A stretch of 62,291 nt of DNA from Thioalkalivibrio sp. (GTDB lineage Bacteria; Pseudomonadota; Gammaproteobacteria; Ectothiorhodospirales; Ectothiorhodospiraceae): the NCBI GenBank assembly GCA_007116035.1, contig SKJG01000025.1, forward strand, positions 1-62,291. The letters run 5' to 3'. Under the pieces are notes generated by a model. That model worked only from the letters and a program-made list of their open reading frames with translations, was not told the origin of the DNA and searched no databases. Below, one piece after another: positions 1 through 7,785 of this stretch; the stretch's first letter is position 1, and each line of letters opens with the position of its first letter. The position numbers and the translations under genes were made by a program.

Positions 1-2463
1 GCATGCCGCATCTACAAGACCATCCCGGCGCGCCGGCTCTGGGACGTGATCATGGCCTCCACCTATGACTACGCCGAACCAGGCTTCATCCTGATCGATG
101 AATACAACGAGATGAACAACAACTGGTGGTGCGAGTCGATCCGGGCCACGAACCCGTGTGTCACCGCCGATACCCGGTTGTACACCAAGCGCGGCATGAT
201 CCAAATCGGTGAGCTGTATGAGACTGGAGAACCATTGGATGTGACCGTCGATACGCGTACCCTGGCCGAGAATCGCCGTGGTACGGCTACGCGTCCTGCC
301 AAGCCTGCGTTCATGACATCTCAAAACGCGGATGTATATCGTGTGGTTACCCGTGAGGGTTACGAGATCAAGGCCACCGAGTGGCACGATTTCTATACTC
401 AGCGAGGCAAAATCAAGCTGAGTGCACTGCAGACCGGCGACGAACTTCTCGTCCAGTCCGGCAAGGGCCAATTCGGTGAACAGGGTAGCCAAGAACTTGG
501 TGTGCTCATAGGTCTTATCGCTGGGGACGGGCATTTTACCGAAACAAAAAAAAAGGAGCCGATCGCTTATGTCAATTTCTGGGGTGATGATCGACAGCTT
601 GCCGAAAACATTGCTAGCTACGTGAATGCCTTGATAACCGGTGCCTCACTGCATCAGGGCCGGGATTATCGTGTGCGGCCGGTTGCTGTCGAGGATCGCA
701 ACCACGTTTTTATCGGTTCGGTATTGTTGGCACGTTATCTTCAGTACTATGGTTTTACCAAGGAGCGCAAGCTCCAGGTGCCGGAAGTCGTTTGGCAGGG
801 CAGTGAAAAGTGCGTGGCTGGCTACTTGCGTGGTTTGTTCCAGGCTGATGGTACAGTCAATGTTTCCGGGAAGTCCATGACCTGCTCCATTCGCCTTGCG
901 TCTAGTCAGCAGAGTCTAATGAAAGACGTGCAAATGCTGCTGGCCAACTTTGGAATATTTTCCCGTATTCACAAACGTAGAGATGCGCAGAAACGATTGA
1001 TGCCGGATGGAAAAGGAGGGCAGAAGCTTTATCAGTGCGGTTCTGATTACGAATTAATCATTGACGGCGAATCCCGTGATCGCTTTATGGGCGAAATTGG
1101 CTTCCTGACAGACAGCAAGGCTGCCAAGTATGATGAATGGGTCAAGGGCAAGTGCCTGCGGAAAACTCAACGCTTTACCGCACGCATTGAAAAGGTCATT
1201 TACGAAGGTAAGCAGGCGGTTTATGACACTACTCAGCCTGACCACAACTCCGTTGTATTCAACGGTATCGTGACTGGGCAGTGCGGCGAGCAGGGTTTGC
1301 CCCCCTACGGTGCCTGCCTCCTGGGCTCGATCAACCTCACCAGGTTCGTCGTCGATCCCTTCACCGACAAGGCCCGTTTCGATTGGGATGCCTTTGGCGA
1401 GACCGTCTCGGTGTTCACGCGCATGCTGGACAACGTGGTGGAGGTGAACGGGCTGCCGCTGGCCGAGCAGCGTGAGGAGATCATGCGCAAGCGCCGCCAT
1501 GGCATGGGTTACCTCGGGCTTGGTTCGTCGTTGACCATGTTGGGGATGAAATATGGTGACGATGACTCGCTGGAATTCACCGAGCGCGTGACCCGGGAGA
1601 TGGCTCTGGCCGGCTGGCGCGCGGGGCTGGAACTGGCGCGGGAGAAAGGGCCTGCGCCGATCATGGACGAAGAGTTCACCGTGACCGAGAAGATGCTGCG
1701 CCAGCGTCCCGAGATGGCGCGCGACGGTTTCGGATCGGGAGACCGGGTCAAGGGGCGAGTGCTGCATGCGCGCTACAGCCGCTACATGCAGCGTATCGCC
1801 GAGGTGGAACCGGAACTGGTGGAACGGATCGCGGCCGAGGGCTGCCGCTTCACCCACCACAGTTCGATCGCGCCCACCGGCACCATCTCGCTGTCGCTGG
1901 CCAATAACGCGAGTAACGGGATCGAGCCGAGCTTCGCCCATCACTACGCCCGCAACGTGATCCGCAGCGGCAAGAAGTCCAAGGAGAAGGTGGACGTCTT
2001 CTCCTATGAGTTGCTGGCGTACCGGGAACGGGTGAACCCGCGGGCGATGCCCTATTCCGAGATCGTCGAGGAACAGCTGCCCGACTACTTCATCACCGCC
2101 GACGACATCACCCCGAAGGCGCATGTCGACGTACAGGCGGCGGCGCAGAAGTGGATCGATTCGTCGATCTCCAAGACCGCGAACGTGCCCACCGATTACC
2201 CCTTCGACGCCTTCAAGGATATCTATCTCTATGCCTGGCAGCAGGGCCTGAAGGGGTGTACCACCTTCCGGTTCAACCCGGAGGCCTTCCAGGGCGTGCT
2301 GGTCAAGGAGAAGGATCTGGCCAGCACCACCTACCGTTTCGCCCTGGAGGACGGCACCGTGATCGAGGCCAAGGGCAACGAGGAAGTCGAATACGACGGC
2401 GAGACCCACTCGGCCGCCAATCTCTACGATGCCCTGAAGGAAGGGTACTACGGCAAGTTCTGA
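1..2463 (+). CDS. nrdJ: Adenosylcobalamin-dependent (class II) ribonucleoside-diphosphate reductase, 5'-truncated by the window edge, interrupted by an intein
   Basis: This protein reduces ribonucleotides to deoxyribonucleotides using coenzyme B12 and works in aerobic or anaerobic cells. The reading frame is open from base 1 (A-C-R-I-Y-K-T-I-P...), so the true start lies upstream. Removing bases 157-1281 joins ATNP to [19 protein letters not shown], the RNR catalytic segment. Its N-x-C-x-E triad contains the cysteine that carries the thiyl radical in all RNR classes. Further RNR signatures follow: [12 protein letters not shown], the APTGTISL loop near codon 610, and [15 protein letters not shown] towards the C-terminus. 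The downstream gene is the class II partner nrdJb, which supports class II over class I. The intein is visibly richer in A/T than the extein. The RNR family assignment is firm; the class II call rests on the neighbour and sequence style. Confidence 0.9.
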   Translation, partial: ACRIYKTIPARRLWDVIMASTYDYAEPGFILIDEYNEMNNNWWCESIRATNPCVTADTRLYTKRGMIQIGELYETGEPLDVTVDTRTLAENRRGTATRPAKPAFMTSQNADVYRVVTREGYEIKATEWHDFYTQRGKIKLSALQTGDELLVQSGKGQFGEQGSQELGVLIGLIAGDGHFTETKKKEPIAYVNFWGDDRQLAENIASYVNALITGASLHQGRDYRVRPVAVEDRNHVFIGSVLLARYLQYYGFTKERKLQVPEVVWQGSEKCVAGYLRGLFQADGTVNVSGKSMTCSIRLASSQQSLMKDVQMLLANFGIFSRIHKRRDAQKRLMPDGKGGQKLYQCGSDYELIIDGESRDRFMGEIGFLTDSKAAKYDEWVKGKCLRKTQRFTARIEKVIYEGKQAVYDTTQPDHNSVVFNGIVTGQCGEQGLPPYGACLLGSINLTRFVVDPFTDKARFDWDAFGETVSVFTRMLDNVVEVNGLPLAEQREEIMRKRRHGMGYLGLGSSLTMLGMKYGDDDSLEFTERVTREMALAGWRAGLELAREKGPAPIMDEEFTVTEKMLRQRPEMARDGFGSGDRVKGRVLHARYSRYMQRIAEVEPELVERIAAEGCRFTHHSSIAPTGTISLSLANNASNGIEPSFAHHYARNVIRSGKKSKEKVDVFSYELLAYRERVNPRAMPYSEIVEEQLPDYFITADDITPKAHVDVQAAAQKWIDSSISKTANVPTDYPFDAFKDIYLYAWQQGLKGCTTFRFNPEAFQGVLVKEKDLASTTYRFALEDGTVIEAKGNEEVEYDGETHSAANLYDALKEGYYGKF
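157..1281 (+). other. In-frame intein (375 aa) with LAGLIDADG homing endonuclease, inside nrdJ
   Basis: The insertion begins with Cys ([10 protein letters not shown], block A). It carries a TxxH block B (ATEWHDFY) and two dodecapeptide motifs, [11 protein letters not shown] at intein residue 117 and [11 protein letters not shown] at residue 224. Between these is a KERKLQVP block-D-like segment. It ends [21 protein letters not shown] just before extein Cys+1. Splicing would restore NPCGEQ, so the +1 nucleophile is the RNR radical cysteine itself. The C-terminus is Gly-Gln instead of the usual His-Asn. Rare functional inteins with C-terminal Gln are known, including in a viral RNR. Codon use and base composition are more A/T-rich than the flanking extein (for example the A-run near 545), which indicates transfer from a different background. 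Both endonuclease motifs keep the acidic Asp, so the element may still be mobile. Confidence 0.95.
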
Positions 2464-2478
2464 GCGCGGAGCGAGATC

Positions 2479-3192
2479 ATGACCATCCAGATTGAAAAGA
2501 AGATCATCGGTTTCGAGGTCGCCCGCGACGACAAGCCGGTGGCGGAAGCCGCTGCCGGTGGCGAGCGGGTCGTGGAGGATCCGGCCAGCAAGGTCATCCA
2601 CATGCACGAGAAGCTCGAGCGGCCCGAGATGCTCATGGGGTCCACCTACAAGATCAAGACGCCGCTGTCCGAGCATGCACTGTACGTGACCATCAACGAC
2701 GTGGTGCTGAATCCCGGTACCGAGCACGAGCTGCGCCGACCCTTCGAGATCTTCATCAACTCGAAGAACATGGATCACTTCCAGTGGATCGTGGCGCTGA
2801 CGCGGATCATCTCGGCGGTCTTCCGCAAGGGCGGCGACGTGACGTTCCTGGTCGAGGAGCTGCGTTCGGTGTTCGACCCGCGCGGCGGCTACTTCAAGAA
2901 AGGAGGCAAGTACATGCCCTCGCTGGTCGCCGAGATCGGCGACGCGATCGAGGGTCACATGCGCATGATCGGCCTGATCAAGGACGATGGGCTGGACGAG
3001 CACCAGCGCAGGCACATCGAGGAAAAACGGACCCAGTTCGAGGCCAGCCGCAACCTGGCCAGGACCGAGACCGACCCCGGTGACGCCTTTCCGCCGGGCG
3101 CACAGCTCTGCGGCAAGTGCAACACCAGGGCCGTGGTCGCCCTGGACAACTGCCTGACCTGCCTGAATTGCGGCGAGAGCAAGTGCGGATAG
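2479..3192 (+). CDS. nrdJb: NrdJb, second subunit/C-terminal portion of split class II ribonucleotide reductase
   Basis: This 237-residue protein lies 15 bp after nrdJ, with a GGAG Shine-Dalgarno ahead of ATG. Residues about 40-170 resemble the TSCPD-type domain of RNR accessory chains (MLMGSTYKIKTPLSEHALYVT... and FEIFINSKNMDHFQW). The last 30 residues form a zinc-ribbon-like cysteine cluster: CGKC near 208, CLTCLNC near 224, and a final C. In Pseudomonas the class II RNR is split into NrdJa and NrdJb and both are needed for activity. The same order here indicates a split enzyme, with the cysteine tail a likely candidate for metal binding or redox re-reduction. The exact biochemical role of NrdJb is inferred from that family. 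Confidence 0.85.
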   Translation: MTIQIEKKIIGFEVARDDKPVAEAAAGGERVVEDPASKVIHMHEKLERPEMLMGSTYKIKTPLSEHALYVTINDVVLNPGTEHELRRPFEIFINSKNMDHFQWIVALTRIISAVFRKGGDVTFLVEELRSVFDPRGGYFKKGGKYMPSLVAEIGDAIEGHMRMIGLIKDDGLDEHQRRHIEEKRTQFEASRNLARTETDPGDAFPPGAQLCGKCNTRAVVALDNCLTCLNCGESKCG

Positions 3193-3277
3193 GCATGGCC
3201 CACTAGCCGGGATGCCGACCCCGGCGTACGGTAGTCGTGTAGGCCGATGGCCCCCATCGATACTGGAGCGACCCGCC

Positions 3278-3904
3278 ATGGACCAGACCCGACAGAGTCA
3301 AAGCGATCCCTCGGCAGCCATCGCGGACCTGGCCCGCATCGCCCTGTCCGGCGAGCGCAGGCTGCAGCGGCTGGAACGCCTCTTCCGCTGGACCATCGCG
3401 CTGTTCCTGCTGACCCTGGCCCTGGCACTGTATGCCCTGTCGCAGGGATTCGGCGCGGCCGGCGCGCAGGCCGAGGCCGGCTGGCCGCACGCGGCGCCGG
3501 ACCCGATCCCCGAGGAGCTGGAGACGGCAGATTTTGTCGCGCAGGGCCCGCAAGGGGATTTTCGTGCCCGGATCGAGGAACTCCGGGGGCGGGTGGCCGA
3601 AGCTGAGGCCGAGGCGCTGGATCCCGGGCATGCGCTGGCGGTGATCCTGCACGACATGAAGGACGTGTTGCATGAGACCCGGCAGATGCTGGCGGTGATG
3701 CCGCAGATGGCGGAAGACATGCGCGATATGCGGGGCGACATGGAGCGGATTGCAGGCACCATGGACTCGATGGACGACAAGATGACCGGGGTTCCGGTCA
3801 TGGCCGAGGAGATGCGCCGCCTCAACATCAATATTGACATCATGACCACCTCCATCGACTCCACCATGGGGCGCATGGGGCGGATGATGCCCTACATGTG
3901 GTGA
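3278..3904 (+). CDS. Methionine-rich single-pass membrane protein, function unknown
   Basis: The protein is 208 aa. The ATG at 3278 is chosen because GGAG lies 8 bp upstream; an earlier in-frame start at 3212 has no ribosome site. Residues about 36-57 form one transmembrane helix (WTIALFLLTLALALYALSQGF) after a short basic N-terminus, so the remaining 150 residues should be periplasmic. The C-terminal 85 residues contain 18 Met in spaced patterns (MPQMAEDMRDMRGDM, then MGRMGRMMPYMW) and are predicted helical, possibly coiled coil. I do not recognise a named family. Its stop codon overlaps the start of the TonB-dependent receptor by 7 bp, so the two are probably translated together. Met-rich periplasmic segments often bind Cu(I) or Ag(I), but here that is only a hypothesis. 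Confidence 0.75.
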   Translation: MDQTRQSQSDPSAAIADLARIALSGERRLQRLERLFRWTIALFLLTLALALYALSQGFGAAGAQAEAGWPHAAPDPIPEELETADFVAQGPQGDFRARIEELRGRVAEAEAEALDPGHALAVILHDMKDVLHETRQMLAVMPQMAEDMRDMRGDMERIAGTMDSMDDKMTGVPVMAEEMRRLNINIDIMTTSIDSTMGRMGRMMPYMW

Positions 3905-6030
3905 GGGGCCGGACACGCCGCCTTCTGCTGCCCGGCACGCGCTGCCGGGCGCCTCTCCCGCGCCGGAACGCTGCGGTCTGCCACTCTGCGCTCGCCGGCC
4001 TCCCGCTGTTCTCTGCCTTGGCCGCGGCGCCGGTTCTCGCACAGGAGGTGCTGGAGCCGATCACGGTCACGGTCACCGCGCCGCGCCTGGCCATGCCGCT
4101 CAGCGACCTTCCCGCCGCGGTCGACGTGGTGGATGCCGACGACGCAACCCAGGGACGGCAGGGTCTGCAGATGGACGAGGCCCTGAACCGGATCCCCGGG
4201 GTATTCGCGCAGAACCGCTACAACTTTGCCCAGGACGTGCGCCTTTCCATCCGCGGTTTCGGCGCCCGCGCCCCGTTCGGCATCCGCGGCCTGCGCATCC
4301 TGCAGGACGGCATCCCCGAGACCACGCCCGACGGCCAGTCCCAGGTGGACGCGATCGACCTGCTCAACGCACGTTCGATCGAGGTACTGCGCGGTCCGAA
4401 CGCGGCCCTGTACGGGAATGCCACCGGAGGCGTGGTGGCCATTTCGACCCGCGACGGCAGCGACCCGCGCGGCCACGGGGGCGGCGCGCTGCTCGGCAGC
4501 AACGGCTTCCAGCGCCTCGAGGCCACCAGCGAAGCCCGGGTCGATTCGGGCTCCTACTCGCTGACCTTTCACGATCTCCGTTTTGACGGCTACCGGGACC
4601 AGTCGCGCGCAGAAAAGCAGTTGCTGCGCCTCCACGCCGTGCAGGCGTTCGACTCGGGCGACCTGAACCTCCACCTGCGCTATCTGGACGCCCCGCTGAC
4701 CGAGGATCCCGGTGCCCTGACCCGGGCCGAGATGGACACCGACCGCCGTGCCGCGGCACCGCTGGCGTTGCGGCTGGACAGCCGACAGTCTGCGGAACAG
4801 CTGACGCTGGGTGCGCAGTGGCGGCAGCCCCTGGGGCAGGGCCAGCTCCGGCTCGGCGCCTTCAGAACCCACCGCGATTACGCGCAGCAGCTCCCGTTCT
4901 TCGGCAGCAGCCAGGTGGCCTATGAACGCGACTTCCATGGCGTGAATCTCGGTTACGAGCGGGACCTCGGCCCGACCCGGGCGCTGTTCGGACTGGATCT
5001 GGAACAGCAGCGCGACGACCGGACCCGAAACTGCATCAACGCGGCCTTGGAGGCGTCGTGTAACCCGCCGAGTGAGCCGGTGGCAGGGCCCCTGGCCCTG
5101 GATCAGCGAGAACGAGCGCGCACCCGAGGTATCTTCGTGCAGACCGACACGCTGCTCGGGGACGACTGGAACCTCGCCCTCGGCCTGCGCCATGACCGGA
5201 TCCGTTTCGATATCGACGACCGCCTCCGGGCCGGGGGCGAGGACCTGTCCGGCCGGCGTGTTTTCGACGAGACGAGTGCGAGCGGCGGCCTGATCTGGCA
5301 TTGGCGGCCCGGTCAGCAAGCGTTCGTCAATGCGGCCACGGCATTCGAGACCCCCACCTTCACCGAGTTTGCCAATCCCGCCGGCACGGGTGGTTTCAAC
5401 CCCGACCTGGAGTCGCAGCGCGCCCGTAGCATGGAATTGGGCGTGCGCGGTGAGGCGGGGATCGTGAGCTATGACGTGACCGCCTACGCAGCCCGGGTAC
5501 GCGACGAACTGGTGCCGTTCCAGCTGGAGGAGGATGGGCGAAACTTCTACCGCAACGCGGGCCGCACCGCGCGCGAGGGGTTGGAGATCGGGCTGGACCT
5601 GCGGCCGAATCCGCAATGGAACCTGCGTGCGGCGGTCAGCCTGAATGATTTCCGCTACCGTGAGTTCGTCGTGGGCGACGAGCGCCTGGACGGCAATCGT
5701 CTGCCCGGCCTGCCCCGGGAGCAGCTGTTTCTCGAGGCGGCCTGGCGTGACGGCCGGCAGTTCGCGGTTGCCGACCTGCTTTTTTCGGGCGACCGTTTCG
5801 CCGATGATTCGAATACCGTTCGGGTGGGTTCGCAGACCCTGTTGAATGCCCGTATCGGCAGGCACTGGGACCAGGGCCGGCTGCGTGCGGAGGGTTTCCT
5901 CGCGGTGAACAACCTGCTCGATACCGACGCCATCGACAACCTGCGCATCAACGCCAACTTCGGGCGCTATTTCGAGCCCGCGCCGGGGCGCAACTTCCTC
6001 GTGGGCCTGCGCATCTACCACCGGCCGTGA
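3898..6030 (+). CDS. TonB-dependent outer-membrane receptor
   Basis: This 710-aa protein is a gated beta-barrel for TonB-energised uptake of a scarce ligand. The N-terminus has an Arg-rich stretch then a signal-like segment ending APVLAQ, followed by a TonB-box-like EPITVTVTAPR. The plug domain runs to about residue 190, with typical LNRIPGVFAQNR, LSIRGFGARAPFGIRGLRILQDG and VLRGPNAALYGNATGGVV. The rest is a 22-strand-type barrel; FLAVNNLLDTD is the usual NLF/D motif near the end and the last residues are aromatic/basic (GLRIYHRP). The GTG start overlaps the preceding Met-rich gene. The ligand cannot be read from sequence: the plug resembles FecA/siderophore-type receptors, and the nearby Zur-like gene offers zinc as an alternative. 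No Fur or Zur box was recognised upstream. Confidence 0.9.
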   Translation: MVRGRTRRLLLPGTRCRAPLPRRNAAVCHSALAGLPLFSALAAAPVLAQEVLEPITVTVTAPRLAMPLSDLPAAVDVVDADDATQGRQGLQMDEALNRIPGVFAQNRYNFAQDVRLSIRGFGARAPFGIRGLRILQDGIPETTPDGQSQVDAIDLLNARSIEVLRGPNAALYGNATGGVVAISTRDGSDPRGHGGGALLGSNGFQRLEATSEARVDSGSYSLTFHDLRFDGYRDQSRAEKQLLRLHAVQAFDSGDLNLHLRYLDAPLTEDPGALTRAEMDTDRRAAAPLALRLDSRQSAEQLTLGAQWRQPLGQGQLRLGAFRTHRDYAQQLPFFGSSQVAYERDFHGVNLGYERDLGPTRALFGLDLEQQRDDRTRNCINAALEASCNPPSEPVAGPLALDQRERARTRGIFVQTDTLLGDDWNLALGLRHDRIRFDIDDRLRAGGEDLSGRRVFDETSASGGLIWHWRPGQQAFVNAATAFETPTFTEFANPAGTGGFNPDLESQRARSMELGVRGEAGIVSYDVTAYAARVRDELVPFQLEEDGRNFYRNAGRTAREGLEIGLDLRPNPQWNLRAAVSLNDFRYREFVVGDERLDGNRLPGLPREQLFLEAAWRDGRQFAVADLLFSGDRFADDSNTVRVGSQTLLNARIGRHWDQGRLRAEGFLAVNNLLDTDAIDNLRINANFGRYFEPAPGRNFLVGLRIYHRP

Positions 6031-6085
6031 TCTTTCGCACCCCGAAACGGCCCGCCCCGAAGGCGCGAGGCGAACGTGGGAGCTT

Positions 6086-6655
6086 CTACGACCCGCCCGG
6101 AAGCACCCCCGCCCGGTCCAGCGCCTCGCGCCAGAGGAGCAGCTTCGCCTCCAGGCCCAGGTGCGCGTTGGCCGGACTCGTCGATGGCAGCCGCACCGCC
6201 GGCAAGCCCAGGGTCTCGACCTCCCGCATCCGGCGGGCGCTCTCGGCGCCGTTGTGGATCACCAGGCGCAGGGCTGGTAAGCGGGTCGGCAGACCGGCGA
6301 GGTCGTTGGGAACGGCATGCCGGATGGCCGAGTCCAGGCTGCCGGGGCGCACGCAACTCGCGTAGACGTCCCAGAGCCCGATGCCGTGGTCGAGCAGGCA
6401 CCGGGTCCGTTCCCCGTAGGCCTTTTCAGGCAGCGGTTGTCCCAGCAGCCTGCCCATGATCGGCCAGAACTGGTTGCGCGGGTGTGCGTAGTACTGCTGG
6501 GCCCGCAGCGACGCAGCTCCGGGAAAGCTGCCCAGGACCAGCACCCGGGTATCGGGGCGCAGGATGGGCGGCAGGGCTGTGAGATGGGTCTTCGTGGTTT
6601 GCTCCGGAATAGGTCGACGCAGTGGTCCGAGCCCGCAACGCCGCTGGGAATTCAA
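6086..6655 (-). CDS. Uracil/hypoxanthine-DNA glycosylase, UDG superfamily family 6 type
   Basis: The protein removes deaminated bases from DNA; family 6 enzymes act mainly on deoxyinosine. The diagnostic motif VLGSFPGAASLRAQQYYAHP is followed by RNQFWP; in this family the Asn after the Pro-Arg is the catalytic residue. The second motif, near the C-terminus, is LPSTSPAN. It is 189 aa, close to the family size. The best start is TTG at 6655, which overlaps the stop of the zur-like gene by 4 bp, so the pair is likely one transcript. About 30 residues precede the conserved core, and a slightly later start is possible. It converges on the TonB receptor gene with 55 bp between stops. Confidence 0.85.
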   Translation of the reverse strand: MNSQRRCGLGPLRRPIPEQTTKTHLTALPPILRPDTRVLVLGSFPGAASLRAQQYYAHPRNQFWPIMGRLLGQPLPEKAYGERTRCLLDHGIGLWDVYASCVRPGSLDSAIRHAVPNDLAGLPTRLPALRLVIHNGAESARRMREVETLGLPAVRLPSTSPANAHLGLEAKLLLWREALDRAGVLPGGS

Positions 6656-7122
6656 GCCTGGGGCGGCGGTTCCCTGTCGGTGCTCTGGCAGCCGCGGCAG
6701 AGCCCGTGCAGTTCCACCACCTTGGTGCTGATCGCGAAGCCCTCCTGCCCGGCTGCCTGATCCAGTGCCGCACTGATGTTCTGGGGATGCATCTCGTGGA
6801 TATGGCCGCAGGTGTCGCAGATCATCAGCAGGGTCTCGTGGGCCTCACCGGGATGATTGCAGGCGACAAAGCCGTTCAGGCTTTCGATGCGGTGGATGAA
6901 CCCCTGTTCGAGCAGGAATGCCAGGCTGCGGTAGATCGTGGGCGGCTTGATGCTGTGATCGGCTGAACTGAGTTCGTGAATGAGGTCATAGGCCTTGATG
7001 ACGCCATCGGTCTTCAGAACCTGTTCCAGGATGCGTCGGCGCAGGGAGGTCAGGCGCACGCCGCGTCTGGCGCAGACACGCTCCGCGGTGTCGAGCGCCT
7101 CCGTCGTCTGTGTCGTCACCAC
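6652..7122 (-). CDS. zur: Fur-family transcriptional regulator, Zur-like
   Basis: Fur-family repressors bind DNA when loaded with metal; Zur senses zinc. The 156-aa protein has the winged helix (RVCARRGVRLTSLRRRILE and IKPPTIYRSLAFLLEQGFIHRIES) and the dimer/metal domain with CDTC near residue 103 and CRGC near the C-terminus, the two structural zinc pairs. A conserved FVACNHPGEAH segment lies before them. I place the start at GTG 7122 because a perfect AGGAGG lies 5 bp upstream. An upstream GTG at 7230 adds 36 residues with no ribosome site. Calling it Zur and not Fur rests on CNHPGEAHE and the absence of the Fur-type HHDH stretch. No znuABC gene is in the window. Confidence 0.82.
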   Translation of the reverse strand: MVTTQTTEALDTAERVCARRGVRLTSLRRRILEQVLKTDGVIKAYDLIHELSSADHSIKPPTIYRSLAFLLEQGFIHRIESLNGFVACNHPGEAHETLLMICDTCGHIHEMHPQNISAALDQAAGQEGFAISTKVVELHGLCRGCQSTDREPPPQA

Positions 7123-7412
7123 GATCGCCTCCTGGATGAAATGCGGCCGCTCAAGCATACCCGAAGCCGCCGCCTGTTCGTGAAGGGTAAAGGCGCCACA
7201 GGAACCGGCCCGTTCCATGACGTGGATCACATCCGTTTGCCATCCCGCTTTGTAAAGTCACGGTCTTTGTGGCGAGATGGAAGTTGGACCCGGTGCCTCC
7301 GGAACTCCTGCTCGGGACGTGGCGACGGGAAGCGGTTGCGGCGAGGTTTCGATTCTGTCAGGCTTTCGCCGCGAGTATTTGGCCATCCGTTTGACCTTGC
7401 TGGAGTATAACG

Positions 7413-7526
7413 TTGACGATCTTCCGGTCCGGACGTTTCAAAGACTGCTCTGTGTGTGTGCTCACCCTGGCCTTCGTGGCGGGTGCGCCGATCATGACCT
7501 CCTTAGGTGTGCTGCTGTTCTTCTGA
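7413..7526 (+). CDS. Candidate 37-residue hydrophobic micro-protein in a 663-bp gap
   Basis: The gap 7123-7785 between zur and the lytic transglycosylase gene holds no long ORF. A TTG at 7413 has GGAG 7 bp upstream. It opens a 37-codon frame with about 80 percent G/C at third positions, like real genes here. The product has a basic head (MTIFRSGRFKDC) and then one hydrophobic span to the end (SVCVLTLAFVAGAPIMTSLG then VLLFF). This fits a small single-pass membrane protein. No homologue is recognised and no terminator follows. The evidence is limited to ribosome site, composition and hydropathy, so this could be chance. I see nothing else definite in the gap apart from a near-palindrome around 7748-7770, just before the next gene. 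Confidence 0.35.
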   Translation: MTIFRSGRFKDCSVCVLTLAFVAGAPIMTSLGVLLFF

Positions 7527-7785
7527 CGGGTTCACCGTCCCGGTCTCCTGACCTGAAGTTCGGTTTCAGCCGCGAGGCACGCGCCGATGCTGGACGCCGG
7601 CGCTGCCTTGCTCGTATTCCGCCCACCCTCGTTTGGTTCCTCGCCAGTGACTGAGGCGTTCGGGCGGCCCTCTCTTGGGCGCCGCGCGGCCCCCACCCCG
7701 CCCGCCGCTGCGCCTGTCGCAGGAGAAGTCCGCCGCCATCGGCTATAAAGGGGGACTGTTCCCCGTTTGCAGTCATGAGTGGTTC

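Noticed and set aside
1054-3279. 741-codon minus-strand frame across nrdJ and nrdJb
   Set aside because: The plus-strand RNR genes are certain. The antisense product is compositionally odd, with no family features.
3892-6021. 709-codon open frame on the minus strand opposite the TonB-dependent receptor
   Set aside because: It mirrors the receptor codons, has no ribosome site or recognisable domain, and is a GC-rich shadow frame.
7123-7230. Longer zur product from GTG 7230
   Set aside because: It has no ribosome site, while GTG 7122 has AGGAGG 5 bp upstream and gives a normal family length.
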